DNA from: CAYQAJ01 sp964415245
Lineage (GTDB): Bacteria > Planctomycetota > Planctomycetia > Pirellulales > Pirellulaceae
Reading direction: 5' to 3'
DNA length: 15,440 nt
NCBI GenBank assembly: GCA_964415245.1
Contig: CAYQAJ010000109.1
Span: forward strand, 1 to 15,440
Numbering within the stretch: position 1 is the first letter of the stretch; every line of letters starts with the position of its first letter. Of the stretch, positions 1 through 5,409 are shown in pieces. The notes under the pieces are model-generated. The model saw only the letters and a program-made list of their open reading frames with translations. It had not been told where the DNA came from and did not search any database. The position numbers were made by a program, and so were the translations under genes.

Positions 1-75
1 GAGTTCTTCGCCGAGCTGCGGCAGCGCGTGACCGCCCGCATCGACGAGCTGCTTATAGAAGAAGGGCTGAAGTGA
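1..75 (+). CDS. C-terminal tail of an unidentified protein (5' end outside window)
   Basis: Frame 1 is open from the first base and ends at TGA 73-75, giving 24 residues that end in DELLIEEGLK. The tail is charged and looks like one amphipathic helix. It carries no diagnostic motif, so I cannot name the family. The codons are GC-rich at the third position, as in the neighbouring genes, and the stop is followed within 6 bases by an intergenic hairpin. It is co-directional with the MoaD/ThiS-like gene 76 bases downstream, so the two could be co-transcribed. Confidence 0.6.
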   Translation, partial: EFFAELRQRVTARIDELLIEEGLK

Positions 76-80
76 GTAAC

Positions 81-111
81 AGCCCCGGTCGGAAGACCAG
101 GGTTGAAGACC
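81..111 (+). repeat. Intergenic hairpin repeat, family B, copy 1
   Basis: The arms CCCCGGTC (83-90) and GACCAGGG (95-102) form an 8-bp stem with one C/A mismatch around a GGAA loop, followed by TTGAAGACC. The same architecture, including the GGAA before the right arm and the trailing TTGA(A/T)GACC, recurs at 8525-8560. It lies between the upstream stop and the MoaD-like start. There is no T-run, so a classical terminator is doubtful. Confidence 0.5.
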
Positions 112-150
112 AAGGTTCTATTGAGGGCGCGCACGCCCGTCAGTCGGATC

Positions 151-426
151 ATGCCCATCACCGTCGAACTACCCGAAGCATTGGCAAGGCACAGTGGCGG
201 CAAGAAGCAGATTACCGCGAGTGGAACGACCGTGGCGCAGGCACTGGAAAACATCTGGCAATCGCATCCCGAACTGCGCTCGCGCGTCGTCGACAACAGC
301 GGCCGGATTTACCCGTACCTGGTGCTGTTTCACAACGGCCGCCGCCTCTCGCTCGACGAAGCGACCGCCACGGCACTGGCCGACGGAGATCGACTGGAAA
401 TCATGACATTGGCCGGAGGAGGGTGA
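151..426 (+). CDS. MoaD/ThiS-family ubiquitin-fold sulfur carrier protein
   Basis: This 91-residue protein (MPITVELPEALARHSGG...) has the size and ending of the MoaD/ThiS family: a beta-grasp fold with a late DGDRLEIMTLAGGG segment. In this family the exposed C-terminal Gly-Gly is adenylated by an E1-like enzyme (MoeB/ThiF) and carries sulfur as a thiocarboxylate for molybdopterin, thiazole or amino-acid synthesis. Here the chain ends in three glycines, so the terminal pair is still GG. I chose ATG 151 over an in-frame TTG at 103, because 103 lies next to an intergenic hairpin and would add an atypical N-terminus. No clear Shine-Dalgarno sequence is visible. No MoaE, ThiG, MoeB or molybdopterin gene is in the window, so the partner pathway cannot be assigned. 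A 7-bp-stem hairpin follows the stop at once. Confidence 0.85.
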   Translation: MPITVELPEALARHSGGKKQITASGTTVAQALENIWQSHPELRSRVVDNSGRIYPYLVLFHNGRRLSLDEATATALADGDRLEIMTLAGGG

Positions 427-427
427 G

Positions 428-444
428 CCGCACCTGCGGTGCGG
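428..444 (+). terminator. Stem-loop just after the MoaD-like stop
   Basis: CCGCACC (428-434) pairs perfectly with GGTGCGG (438-444) around a 3-base TGC loop, one base after the TGA at 424-426. A short outer GAGC/GCTC match may extend the stem. No T-tract follows, so it could be a 3'-end-stabilising hairpin or a REP-like element rather than an intrinsic terminator. Confidence 0.35.
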
Positions 445-451
445 AAGCTCC

Positions 452-644
452 AAATCACAAATCCCAAACAACGCTCAAATCACAACTCTCAATAACCAAA
501 CATGGCGGCCCACGGCTTGTTAATCGTCCTTCCGCGGGCACTCGGAGCACTGACTCAAAACGGACAACGGACAACTGACCACGGACAACTGACAACTGAC
601 AACTGACCCGCTCCGCACTGAAAACTGAACACCGAAAACTGAAA
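452..644 (+). repeat. AC-rich heptanucleotide (7-bp) repeat arrays
   Basis: The spacer before the acetolactate-synthase-like gene is mostly 7-bp units. From 452 to about 500 the units are AAATCAC, AAATCCC, AAACAAC and, after a 4-base break, AAATCAC again. From 561 to 609 there are seven consecutive units of consensus C(T/G)GACAA. From 617 to 644 there are four units of consensus ACTGAAA. Low GC and strong strand asymmetry set it apart from the coding DNA. I see no gene in it; translations through it are repeat-driven. Confidence 0.8.
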
Positions 645-696
645 ACCCGCCTCCACTCCGTTACGCTTTGCACTACGCCTTCGAAAGCCACCCCCG

Positions 697-2343
697 ATGA
701 ACGCCGCCGAGTTGTTCGTTAAATGTCTGGAAGCCGAGAACGTCGAGTACATCTTCGGCGTGCCGGGCGAAGAGAACGCGCACTTTCTCATGGCCCTGGA
801 GGATTCGCCTATCCGCTTCATCCTTACGCGTCACGAACAGGCGGCCGCGTTCATGGCCGACGTCTATGGCCGGCTCACCGGACAGGCGGGCGTCTGCCTG
901 GGCACGCTCGGTCCCGGTGCGACGAATCTCGTGACCGGCGTGGCCGACGCCAACATGGACCGCGCCCCGCTCATCGTGCTCACCGGCCAGGCCGACAGCC
1001 GCCGCCAGCACAAGGAAAGCCACCAGAACATGGACGTGGTGCAGTTGTTCAAACCGATCACCAAATGGGCCACGCCCATCATCCATCCGGAGAACATTCC
1101 GGAAGTCGTGCGCAAGGCATTCAAGCTGGCCACAAACGAAAAGCCGGGCGCCTGCCACATCGAATTGGCCGACGACATCGCCCATTGGCCGGCCACTGGC
1201 AAGCCGATCGTGCCACAGCGGATGCGCCGCCCCGTGCCCGACGACAAAATCGTCGACGAGGCGTTCGAGCTGATCCGCAAGGCAAAGCGGCCGATCATCC
1301 TGGCCGGCAACGGCGCCATCCGCCGACGCGCCAGCAAGCAGCTTCGCCGCTTCGCCGAGGCGACCGGCATCGGCGTGGCCAACACGTTCATGGGCAAGGG
1401 GTGCGTCTCGCGCCAGGCGCCGCAGTGCCTGTTCACCATCGGCCTACAGGCCAAGGACCTGGTCACCTGCGCCGTCGAGGCGGCCGACGTGGTAATCGCG
1501 CTGGGCTACGACCTGGTTGAGTACCATCCCTCGCTGTGGAACCACGGCGACGACAAGAAGATCGTACACGTCGACTTTCTCCCCGCCGAGGTCGACGAGC
1601 ACTACCGCGTCGACGTCGAGGTGGTGGGCGACCTGGCGCATGCGCTGTGGATGCTCAATCAGCGCGTCGAACGCGAGCCGATTCGCTTTGACATCCGCCA
1701 GCAGCATTCGGTGCGCGAGCAGATGATGGCCGACTTCGCCGACCACAAGGACGACGACACCGAAGGGCTCATCCGCCCGCAAAAGGCTATCTGGGACGCC
1801 CGCCAGGCTCTCGGCCCCCACGATATTCTGCTCTCCGACGTGGGGGCACACAAAATGTGGGTCGCCCGGTACTACCAGTGCGACGAGCCCAACACGTGCC
1901 TCATCTCGAACGGCTTCTGCTCGATGGGTTTCGCGCTGCCCGGGGCGATCGCGGCCAAGCTGGTGCACCCGGAACGGCGCGTGTTGGCGGTGTGCGGCGA
2001 CGCGGCGTTCATGATGAACGTGCAGGACCTGGAAACGGCCCTGCGGCTGAAGACCAACATCGTGGTGATGATCTGGGAGGACCACGAGTACGGCCTGATC
2101 GCGTGGAAACAGCGTAATCAATTCGGCCGCCAGACCGACCTCTCGTTCGGCAACCCCGACTTCGTGAAGCTGGCCGAGTCGTTCGGCTGCCGGGGGATTC
2201 GCGTCGAGCGCTCGCGCGACCTGGCCGGAGCGCTGGAAGAGGCATTCACCGCCGACGTGCCCTCGCTGGTAATCATCCCGATCGACTACCGCGAAAACGA
2301 TTTGCTCACCAAGCGGCTGGGCAACATCGCCTGCCCGATTTGA
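697..2343 (+). CDS. Acetolactate synthase large subunit-like ThDP-dependent enzyme
   Basis: The 548-residue product has the three-domain layout of the acetolactate synthase/pyruvate oxidase superfamily. The N-terminal Pyr domain (about 1-170) has VPGEEN at 22-27 and the catalytic glutamate in RHEQ (E47). The central domain runs about 190-330. The C-terminal PP domain has the diphosphate-binding signature beginning VCGDAAF (432-438). Acetolactate synthases join two pyruvates to 2-acetolactate for branched-chain amino acid or acetoin synthesis. The canonical GDG is GDA here, and the NN that normally ends the motif is replaced by a WEDHEYG segment, closer to catabolic AlsS-type than to IlvB-type enzymes. 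There is no regulatory small subunit (IlvN/IlvH) alongside, so it may act without one. Start ATG 697 follows the repeat spacer with no evident Shine-Dalgarno. The exact substrate is not proven. Confidence 0.88.
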   Translation: MNAAELFVKCLEAENVEYIFGVPGEENAHFLMALEDSPIRFILTRHEQAAAFMADVYGRLTGQAGVCLGTLGPGATNLVTGVADANMDRAPLIVLTGQADSRRQHKESHQNMDVVQLFKPITKWATPIIHPENIPEVVRKAFKLATNEKPGACHIELADDIAHWPATGKPIVPQRMRRPVPDDKIVDEAFELIRKAKRPIILAGNGAIRRRASKQLRRFAEATGIGVANTFMGKGCVSRQAPQCLFTIGLQAKDLVTCAVEAADVVIALGYDLVEYHPSLWNHGDDKKIVHVDFLPAEVDEHYRVDVEVVGDLAHALWMLNQRVEREPIRFDIRQQHSVREQMMADFADHKDDDTEGLIRPQKAIWDARQALGPHDILLSDVGAHKMWVARYYQCDEPNTCLISNGFCSMGFALPGAIAAKLVHPERRVLAVCGDAAFMMNVQDLETALRLKTNIVVMIWEDHEYGLIAWKQRNQFGRQTDLSFGNPDFVKLAESFGCRGIRVERSRDLAGALEEAFTADVPSLVIIPIDYRENDLLTKRLGNIACPI

Positions 2344-2428
2344 CAGCGTCCGCTGGATCAAACAGCGACTTGTGGCCGAAGCAGTGCAATCGCTTTGCAC
2401 CCCAGGGTCGGCACCGGCGGTCAAATGT

Positions 2429-2458
2429 TTGCAATTCCCCTCGGTCCTGCGATATCAT
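2429..2458 (+). promoter_or_regulatory. Candidate sigma70-type promoter for the Tat-exported cupin-like gene
   Basis: TTGCAA (2429-2434) and TATCAT (2453-2458) match -35 and -10 consensus at four and five of six positions, with an 18-bp spacer, about 65 bases before ATG 2524. A weak 6-bp hairpin (2384-2400) sits upstream and could end the preceding gene. The rest of the 2344-2523 spacer holds nothing else I can support. Confidence 0.4.
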
Positions 2459-2508
2459 AGCCGAGCATCTTGCCAGTCCCCCCCGCGGCTGACCTGCCCT
2501 TGCCACAC

Positions 2509-2514
2509 AAAGGA
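2509..2514 (+). promoter_or_regulatory. Ribosome binding site deciding the 2524 start
   Basis: AAAGGA lies 9 bases before ATG 2524. It supports that start over the in-frame upstream start at 2470, which would put a proline-rich extension in front of the Tat motif. Confidence 0.55.
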
Positions 2515-2523
2515 TTCCCGCCC

Positions 2524-3279
2524 ATGACCACCTTCGACCGCCGCTCGTTCAACCGCACCATGCTCGGTTCGCTGCTCACCTTTTCGTTGTTGGAGACGCT
2601 GCACGCCTGCGACGCATTCGGGGCTGCCGTCAAGCCGGTCGCCGTCAAATGGCTCAAAGAGCTGAACCAGCTCGGCTTCGACCTGAAGGGCCAGAAGCTC
2701 AAGCAGACCGACTGGCAGAAACAAGTCGAAGAGTTGTTCAGCCGAGTCGATCTGCCCGAGCTCTTGACCCTGATCGACTTCGACGAGCTGACTCGCAACA
2801 TCCAGCTTGTCGACAACGGCGCCCGCAGCCTGCGATTCAGTTTCCAGCAGGTCGAGGGAGTGCCCGACAACCTGTCGTTCGGCCGGCAGATTTTCGCCCT
2901 CAAGAAGGATCGCTCGGTCGTGCCGCACGGCCACAACAACATGGCCACGGCGTTTCTGATTCTCAAAGGCAACTTTCACGGCTTGCATTGGGACCGGCTG
3001 GAAACGCAGGCCGAGCACTACCTCATCAAACCCACCATCGACGACAAGTTCGGCGTCGGGGAGTACTCGACTATTTCCGATTTCAAGGACAACGTGCACT
3101 GGTTCAAAGCGCTCGACGAGCCGGCGTTCATCTTCAACATCCACGTGTTGGACGTTTCTCCTGACAACAAGGAACCAACGGGCCGGCTGTACCTCGACCC
3201 CAACGGCGAGAAGCTGGAAGGGGGCATCATTCGCGCCAAGAAGCTCAACCACGAAGAGGCGCATCGACTGTATGGTTAG
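2524..3279 (+). CDS. Tat-exported cupin-like protein of unknown function
   Basis: This 251-residue protein opens with a twin-arginine signal: RRSFN at 6-10, then a hydrophobic stretch (about 13-24) ending near LHACDAFGA, so export of a folded, perhaps metal-bound protein is likely. The cysteine in LHAC could be a non-canonical lipobox. The mature part is helical and charged up to about residue 100. It is followed by a beta-rich region with PHGHNN (134-139), ATAFLILKGNFHG and a later VHWF (191-194). A His-x-His followed by a distal histidine resembles a cupin (RmlC-fold) metal site, but I do not recognise the exact family. I infer a secreted, possibly metal-binding protein. It stands alone between the acetolactate-synthase-like gene and the squalene-cyclase-fold gene. 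The Shine-Dalgarno AAAGGA fixes the start. Confidence 0.8.
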   Translation: MTTFDRRSFNRTMLGSLLTFSLLETLHACDAFGAAVKPVAVKWLKELNQLGFDLKGQKLKQTDWQKQVEELFSRVDLPELLTLIDFDELTRNIQLVDNGARSLRFSFQQVEGVPDNLSFGRQIFALKKDRSVVPHGHNNMATAFLILKGNFHGLHWDRLETQAEHYLIKPTIDDKFGVGEYSTISDFKDNVHWFKALDEPAFIFNIHVLDVSPDNKEPTGRLYLDPNGEKLEGGIIRAKKLNHEEAHRLYG

Positions 3280-3330
3280 TTCAAGCGCGATGCGGCGATT
3301 CTCGCACCGTTGCGATGGTCTCTCGTGTGT

Positions 3331-3383
3331 AAGCACAAATGTCGAAGCACGAATGTCGAATGAATGACGAAGCACGAATGACG
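3331..3383 (+). repeat. Heptanucleotide array (AATGTCG / AAGCACG / AATGACG units)
   Basis: Consecutive 7-bp units run AAGCACA, AATGTCG, AAGCACG, AATGTCG, a 4-base AATG break, AATGACG, AAGCACG, AATGACG. The array overlaps the possible starts of the next gene: the ATG at 3339 lies inside it and the preferred ATG at 3378 lies in its last unit, so the array sits in the 5' leader. Confidence 0.75.
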
Positions 3384-4588
3384 ATAATCAAGTGCGCGCG
3401 AGCGGATCGGCGATGCCACTTTCTGTTACGTAGTGGCGCTGCACTGGTGATCGGTGCCATGCTGTTCATGGCTACGGCGCGGGCTGACGAAAAGACGCCC
3501 GTCGACGATGCTGCCTTGCGCGATGAGATCACCAAGGCAGCGCTATCGGGGCTCGCGGTGGTATCGCGGGCCNNNNNNNNNNNNNNNNNNNNNNNNNNNN
3601 NNNNNNNNNNNNNNNNNNNNNNNNNNNNNNNNNNNNNNNNNNNNNNNNNNNNNNNNNNNNNNNNNNNNNNNNGCGCGATGAGATCACCAAGGCAGCGCTA
3701 TCGGGGCTCGCGGTGGTATCGCGGGCCGCCGACAACTACCCCAACCATCGAAAGTGTTTCTCGTGCCACCACCAGACGCTTCCGATGTTGGCGGTGGTCG
3801 AGGCGCGTCGCGCCGGCCTGGAGGTTAACGAAGAGTTGCTCGCCCGACAGGCGCAGTTCACCCGCGAGTCGTTTCACGATCGCCTCGACTCGCTCCGCGA
3901 AGGGAAGGGGATCGGAGGAGCGGCCATGACCGTGTCGTACGGCCTGTGGGCGCTGGACCTGGCCGGCAATGCGGCCGACGAATCTACCGAAGCGATGGTC
4001 GAATTCCTTCTCCGCACCCAGCGTGACGACGGCCACTGGCCGCTGCAGTCGGACCGCCCGCCGCTGGAAAGCTCGAAGCAAACTTGCGCCGTGCTGGCCA
4101 CGTACACGATGCAGAAACTCGCGGCGCCCGAACAGAGAGAAGGAGTCGACGAGGCAGTGGCAAAGGCGCGCTCCTTCGTCGAATCGGCGAAATGTGAATC
4201 GCAAGAAGACTTGAACGCTCGGCTGATGTCTGCCGTCCTCCTCGGCGCCGACCAAAAACTGCGCGATGAGTGGAGAGCGGCCGTTCTCGCCGCACAGCGA
4301 AGTGATGGCGGCTGGTCGCAATTGCCCGACATGCCCAGCGACGCCTACGCCACCGGGCAGACTCTCTACGTCCTCGCAGCGGCCGGCGTCGAGCCGACCG
4401 ACCCCACATACAGGGCAGGCGTGCAATTCCTTCTCAAGACGCAGCAGGACGACGGCTCGTGGCTGGTCGAGACGCGATCGCATCCCGTGCAGGTGTTCTT
4501 CGACAATGGCGACCCGCACGGGAAAAGCCAGTTCATCTCCATCCCGGCGACGGCCTGGGCGGTGGCGGCGCTATCGCGAGCGCTGTGA
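3378..4588 (+). CDS. Secreted squalene-cyclase/prenyltransferase-fold protein with CxxCHH motif, broken by an assembly gap
   Basis: As assembled, the reading frame before the N-gap and the one after it differ. Collapsing the 55-base duplication that flanks the Ns (removing 3573-3727) gives one continuous 351-residue frame. It has a signal peptide (hydrophobic 20-34, AxA-like cut near TARA-DE at 33-38). A CFSCHH motif at joined residues 75-80 matches the c-type haem CxxCH pattern. It then has repeated helical units with QW-like endings: LLRTQRDDGHWPL, AAQRSDGGWSQL and LLKTQQDDGSWLV, the alpha/alpha toroid of terpenoid cyclases and prenyltransferases. The catalytic DxDD motif of squalene-hopene cyclases is not visible, so I infer a non-cyclase periplasmic protein rather than a hopanoid enzyme. 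I chose ATG 3378 because it leads straight into the signal peptide; 3339 lies in a repeat. The stop abuts a GTAG hairpin. Confidence 0.8.
3518..3727. other. Assembly gap (100 N) flanked by identical 55-base overlaps
   Basis: Ns occupy 3573-3672, exactly 100. The 55 bases before the gap (3518-3572) and the 55 after it (3673-3727) are identical, beginning GCGCGATGAGATC and ending TATCGCGGGCC. This is what results when two contig ends that share an overlap are scaffolded without being merged. Merging them restores one reading frame for the surrounding gene, so the duplication is probably not biological. Confidence 0.9.
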
Positions 4589-4615
4589 GTAGGTCCCGCT
4601 TGCCGAGCGGGACCT
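4589..4615 (+). repeat. REP-like GTAG hairpin element E1
   Basis: It begins with GTAG at 4589, directly after the stop codon at 4586-4588. The stem AGGTCCCGCT (4591-4600) pairs perfectly with AGCGGGACCT (4606-4615) around a TGCCG loop. Related copies lie at 4883-4909 (inverted), 13262-13288 and 13316-13342 (inverted). It could also act as a terminator for the toroid gene. Confidence 0.8.
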
Positions 4616-4731
4616 CTCGGTTCGGCACGGCTCTTAGGGTTCGGCGCGGCTCTCCTGACCCTGCCACGGTTCGTCGCGGGTCTCGGTTCGGCGCGGCTCT
4701 TAGGGTTCGGCGCGGGTCTCCTGACCCCGCC
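4616..4731 (+). repeat. 66-bp tandem duplication built of a 16-bp GGTTCGGCGCGGCTCT core
   Basis: A block starting CTCGGTTCGGCACGG at 4616 is repeated from 4682 with few changes, a 66-bp period. Within the blocks a 16-bp core, GGTTCGGCGCGG(C/G)TCT with minor variants, occurs five times, at 4619, 4638, 4668, 4685 and 4704. It lies between two convergent genes. An open frame through it only reads the repeat (RRGSPDPA-type peptide) and is not a credible gene. Confidence 0.75.
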
Positions 4732-4737
4732 GCAACG

Positions 4738-4779
4738 GCCGACCGGTAGGTCTCCCCCTTTGGAGACCTACCGGTCGGC
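4738..4779. repeat. Long perfect inverted repeat, possible diverged GTAG element
   Basis: An 18-bp perfect stem (4738-4755 with 4762-4779) encloses a 6-base CCCTTT loop. The stem contains GTAGGTCTCC / GGAGACCTAC, sharing GTAGGTC and GACCT with the four 27-nt elements but with a different loop and GTAG/CTAC at both feet. It is a strong potential hairpin in either strand between convergent genes, so it could work as a bidirectional terminator. Confidence 0.7.
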
Positions 4780-4805
4780 AAGTGTGGCTCGGTCGGGAGA
4801 CCAGA

Positions 4806-4885
4806 CACAACGTCGATTGGCCACAACGTCGATCGGCCACAACGTCGACCGGCAACAACGTCGATCGGCCACAACGTCGCTGAGG
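4806..4885 (+). repeat. 16-bp tandem array, five units
   Basis: Units of consensus CACAACGTCGATCGGC start at 4806, 4822, 4838, 4854 and 4870; the last is truncated or diverged (CACAACGTCGCTGAGG). The unit length equals that of the core in the adjacent 66-bp repeat, though the sequence differs. The array runs directly into the inverted REP-like element at 4883. Confidence 0.8.
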
Positions 4886-4909
4886 TCCCACCCGGCAGGT
4901 GGGACCTAC
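4883..4909 (-). repeat. REP-like GTAG hairpin element E2 (inverted)
   Basis: On the plus strand AGGTCCCACC (4883-4892) pairs with GGTGGGACCT (4898-4907) around CGGCA, followed by AC to give CTAC, so the element reads GTAG...TGCCG...GGACCT on the minus strand. Relative to E1, one stem pair is A-T instead of G-C and another is C-G instead of T-A, both compensated. It ends 10 bases from the stop of the convergent membrane-protein gene. Confidence 0.8.
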
Positions 4910-4919
4910 TCGAACTGCA

Positions 4920-5246
4920 TCACGGGTTGGTAAACGCGCCGATCATCATCAGCAGCACGCAGCCGCCCCACACCAGCGTCGTTATGCTCCCCAGAATGAT
5001 GCCGATTAGCGCGTGCGCTGTGCCGCGCACTTGCGGGGTCTTGCTTTTCTTCACCAGCCCCATGATGCCCAGCACGACCGCCACCATTCCCAGCGGCAGC
5101 CCGATGACCGGAATCAGCGAAAAAATCCCCAGGTAGTACGCGATCAAGGCCGGCGCGTTTTTGTAGGGAATCAGCCCGCCGGTGGCATCGCCGGTAACGG
5201 GCTGGCGGTACGGCCCATGCTCGGGCGACTGGTAGGGATTGCTCAT
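4920..5246 (-). CDS. Small DUF4190-like membrane protein
   Basis: The product is 108 residues. It starts MSNPYQSPEHGPYRQP, a proline/tyrosine/glutamine-rich cytosolic leader of a kind I know from planctomycete membrane proteins. Two hydrophobic regions follow: about 33-65 (ALIAYYLGIFSLIPVIGLPLG...) probably holds a helical hairpin with an IMGLVKK exit, and about 77-104 ends in WGGCVLLMMIGAF. The GLPLGMVAVVLGIMGL and GTAHALIGIILG segments follow the pattern of DUF4190 proteins; that assignment is from memory of the family. No function is known to me. A frame open further upstream to 5552 is not used, because MSNPYQSP at 5246 is the natural start. It is convergent with the toroid gene and divergent from the beta-propeller gene. 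Confidence 0.75.
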   Translation of the reverse strand: MSNPYQSPEHGPYRQPVTGDATGGLIPYKNAPALIAYYLGIFSLIPVIGLPLGMVAVVLGIMGLVKKSKTPQVRGTAHALIGIILGSITTLVWGGCVLLMMIGAFTNP

Positions 5247-5330
5247 GAGTAGCGGGGCCCTTGGTGCGAATCGTTGGAAAGCACGTACACGCCAGCGCCG
5301 GTCGCTCGGTCGCGTTGCCGGGCGAGCCTC

Positions 5331-5338
5331 ATTATAAT
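5331..5338. promoter_or_regulatory. Palindromic -10 box in a divergent promoter region
   Basis: ATTATAAT is its own reverse complement and gives a perfect TATAAT on both strands (plus 5333-5338, minus via 5331-5336). It sits almost midway between the divergent starts at 5246 and 5410. No good -35 box at standard spacing is visible on either strand, so its role is inferred from composition and position. Confidence 0.4.
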
Positions 5339-5350
5339 TGCCTCCATCGC

Positions 5351-5370
5351 GGGGACGAGCGGTCGTCCCC
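5351..5370. other. Perfect stem-loop in the divergent spacer
   Basis: GGGGACGA (5351-5358) pairs with TCGTCCCC (5363-5370) around GCGG. If transcription toward the beta-propeller gene starts just after the -10 at 5333-5338, this hairpin would lie at the very 5' end of the mRNA. It could equally be a DNA operator. Confidence 0.45.
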
Positions 5371-5409
5371 TTCCAGCGCCGCGCGACCAGCCGAGAGCGA
5401 CATCCAACC

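Noticed and set aside
103..150. N-terminal extension of the MoaD-like protein from TTG 103
   Set aside because: It adds 16 residues next to a repeat hairpin; ATG 151 leads directly into the first beta strand as in the family.
1444..2424. A 326-codon open frame on the minus strand
   Set aside because: Antisense to the acetolactate-synthase-like gene; low-complexity composition (V/A/R/H-rich) and no motif.
3518..3727. Direct repeats flanking a mobile element insertion
   Set aside because: 55 bp is far longer than a target-site duplication, the content is exactly 100 Ns, and collapsing the copies restores an intact gene. An assembly artefact explains it better.
4459..4749. A plus-strand open frame with repeated RRGSPDPA peptides
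   Set aside because: It begins inside the toroid gene in another frame and then reads the 66-bp duplication; the peptide periodicity is only that of the DNA repeat.
4806..4885. CRISPR array
   Set aside because: Units are 16 bp and contiguous, with no spacers and no cas genes. The same reasoning excludes the 21-bp and 7-bp arrays.
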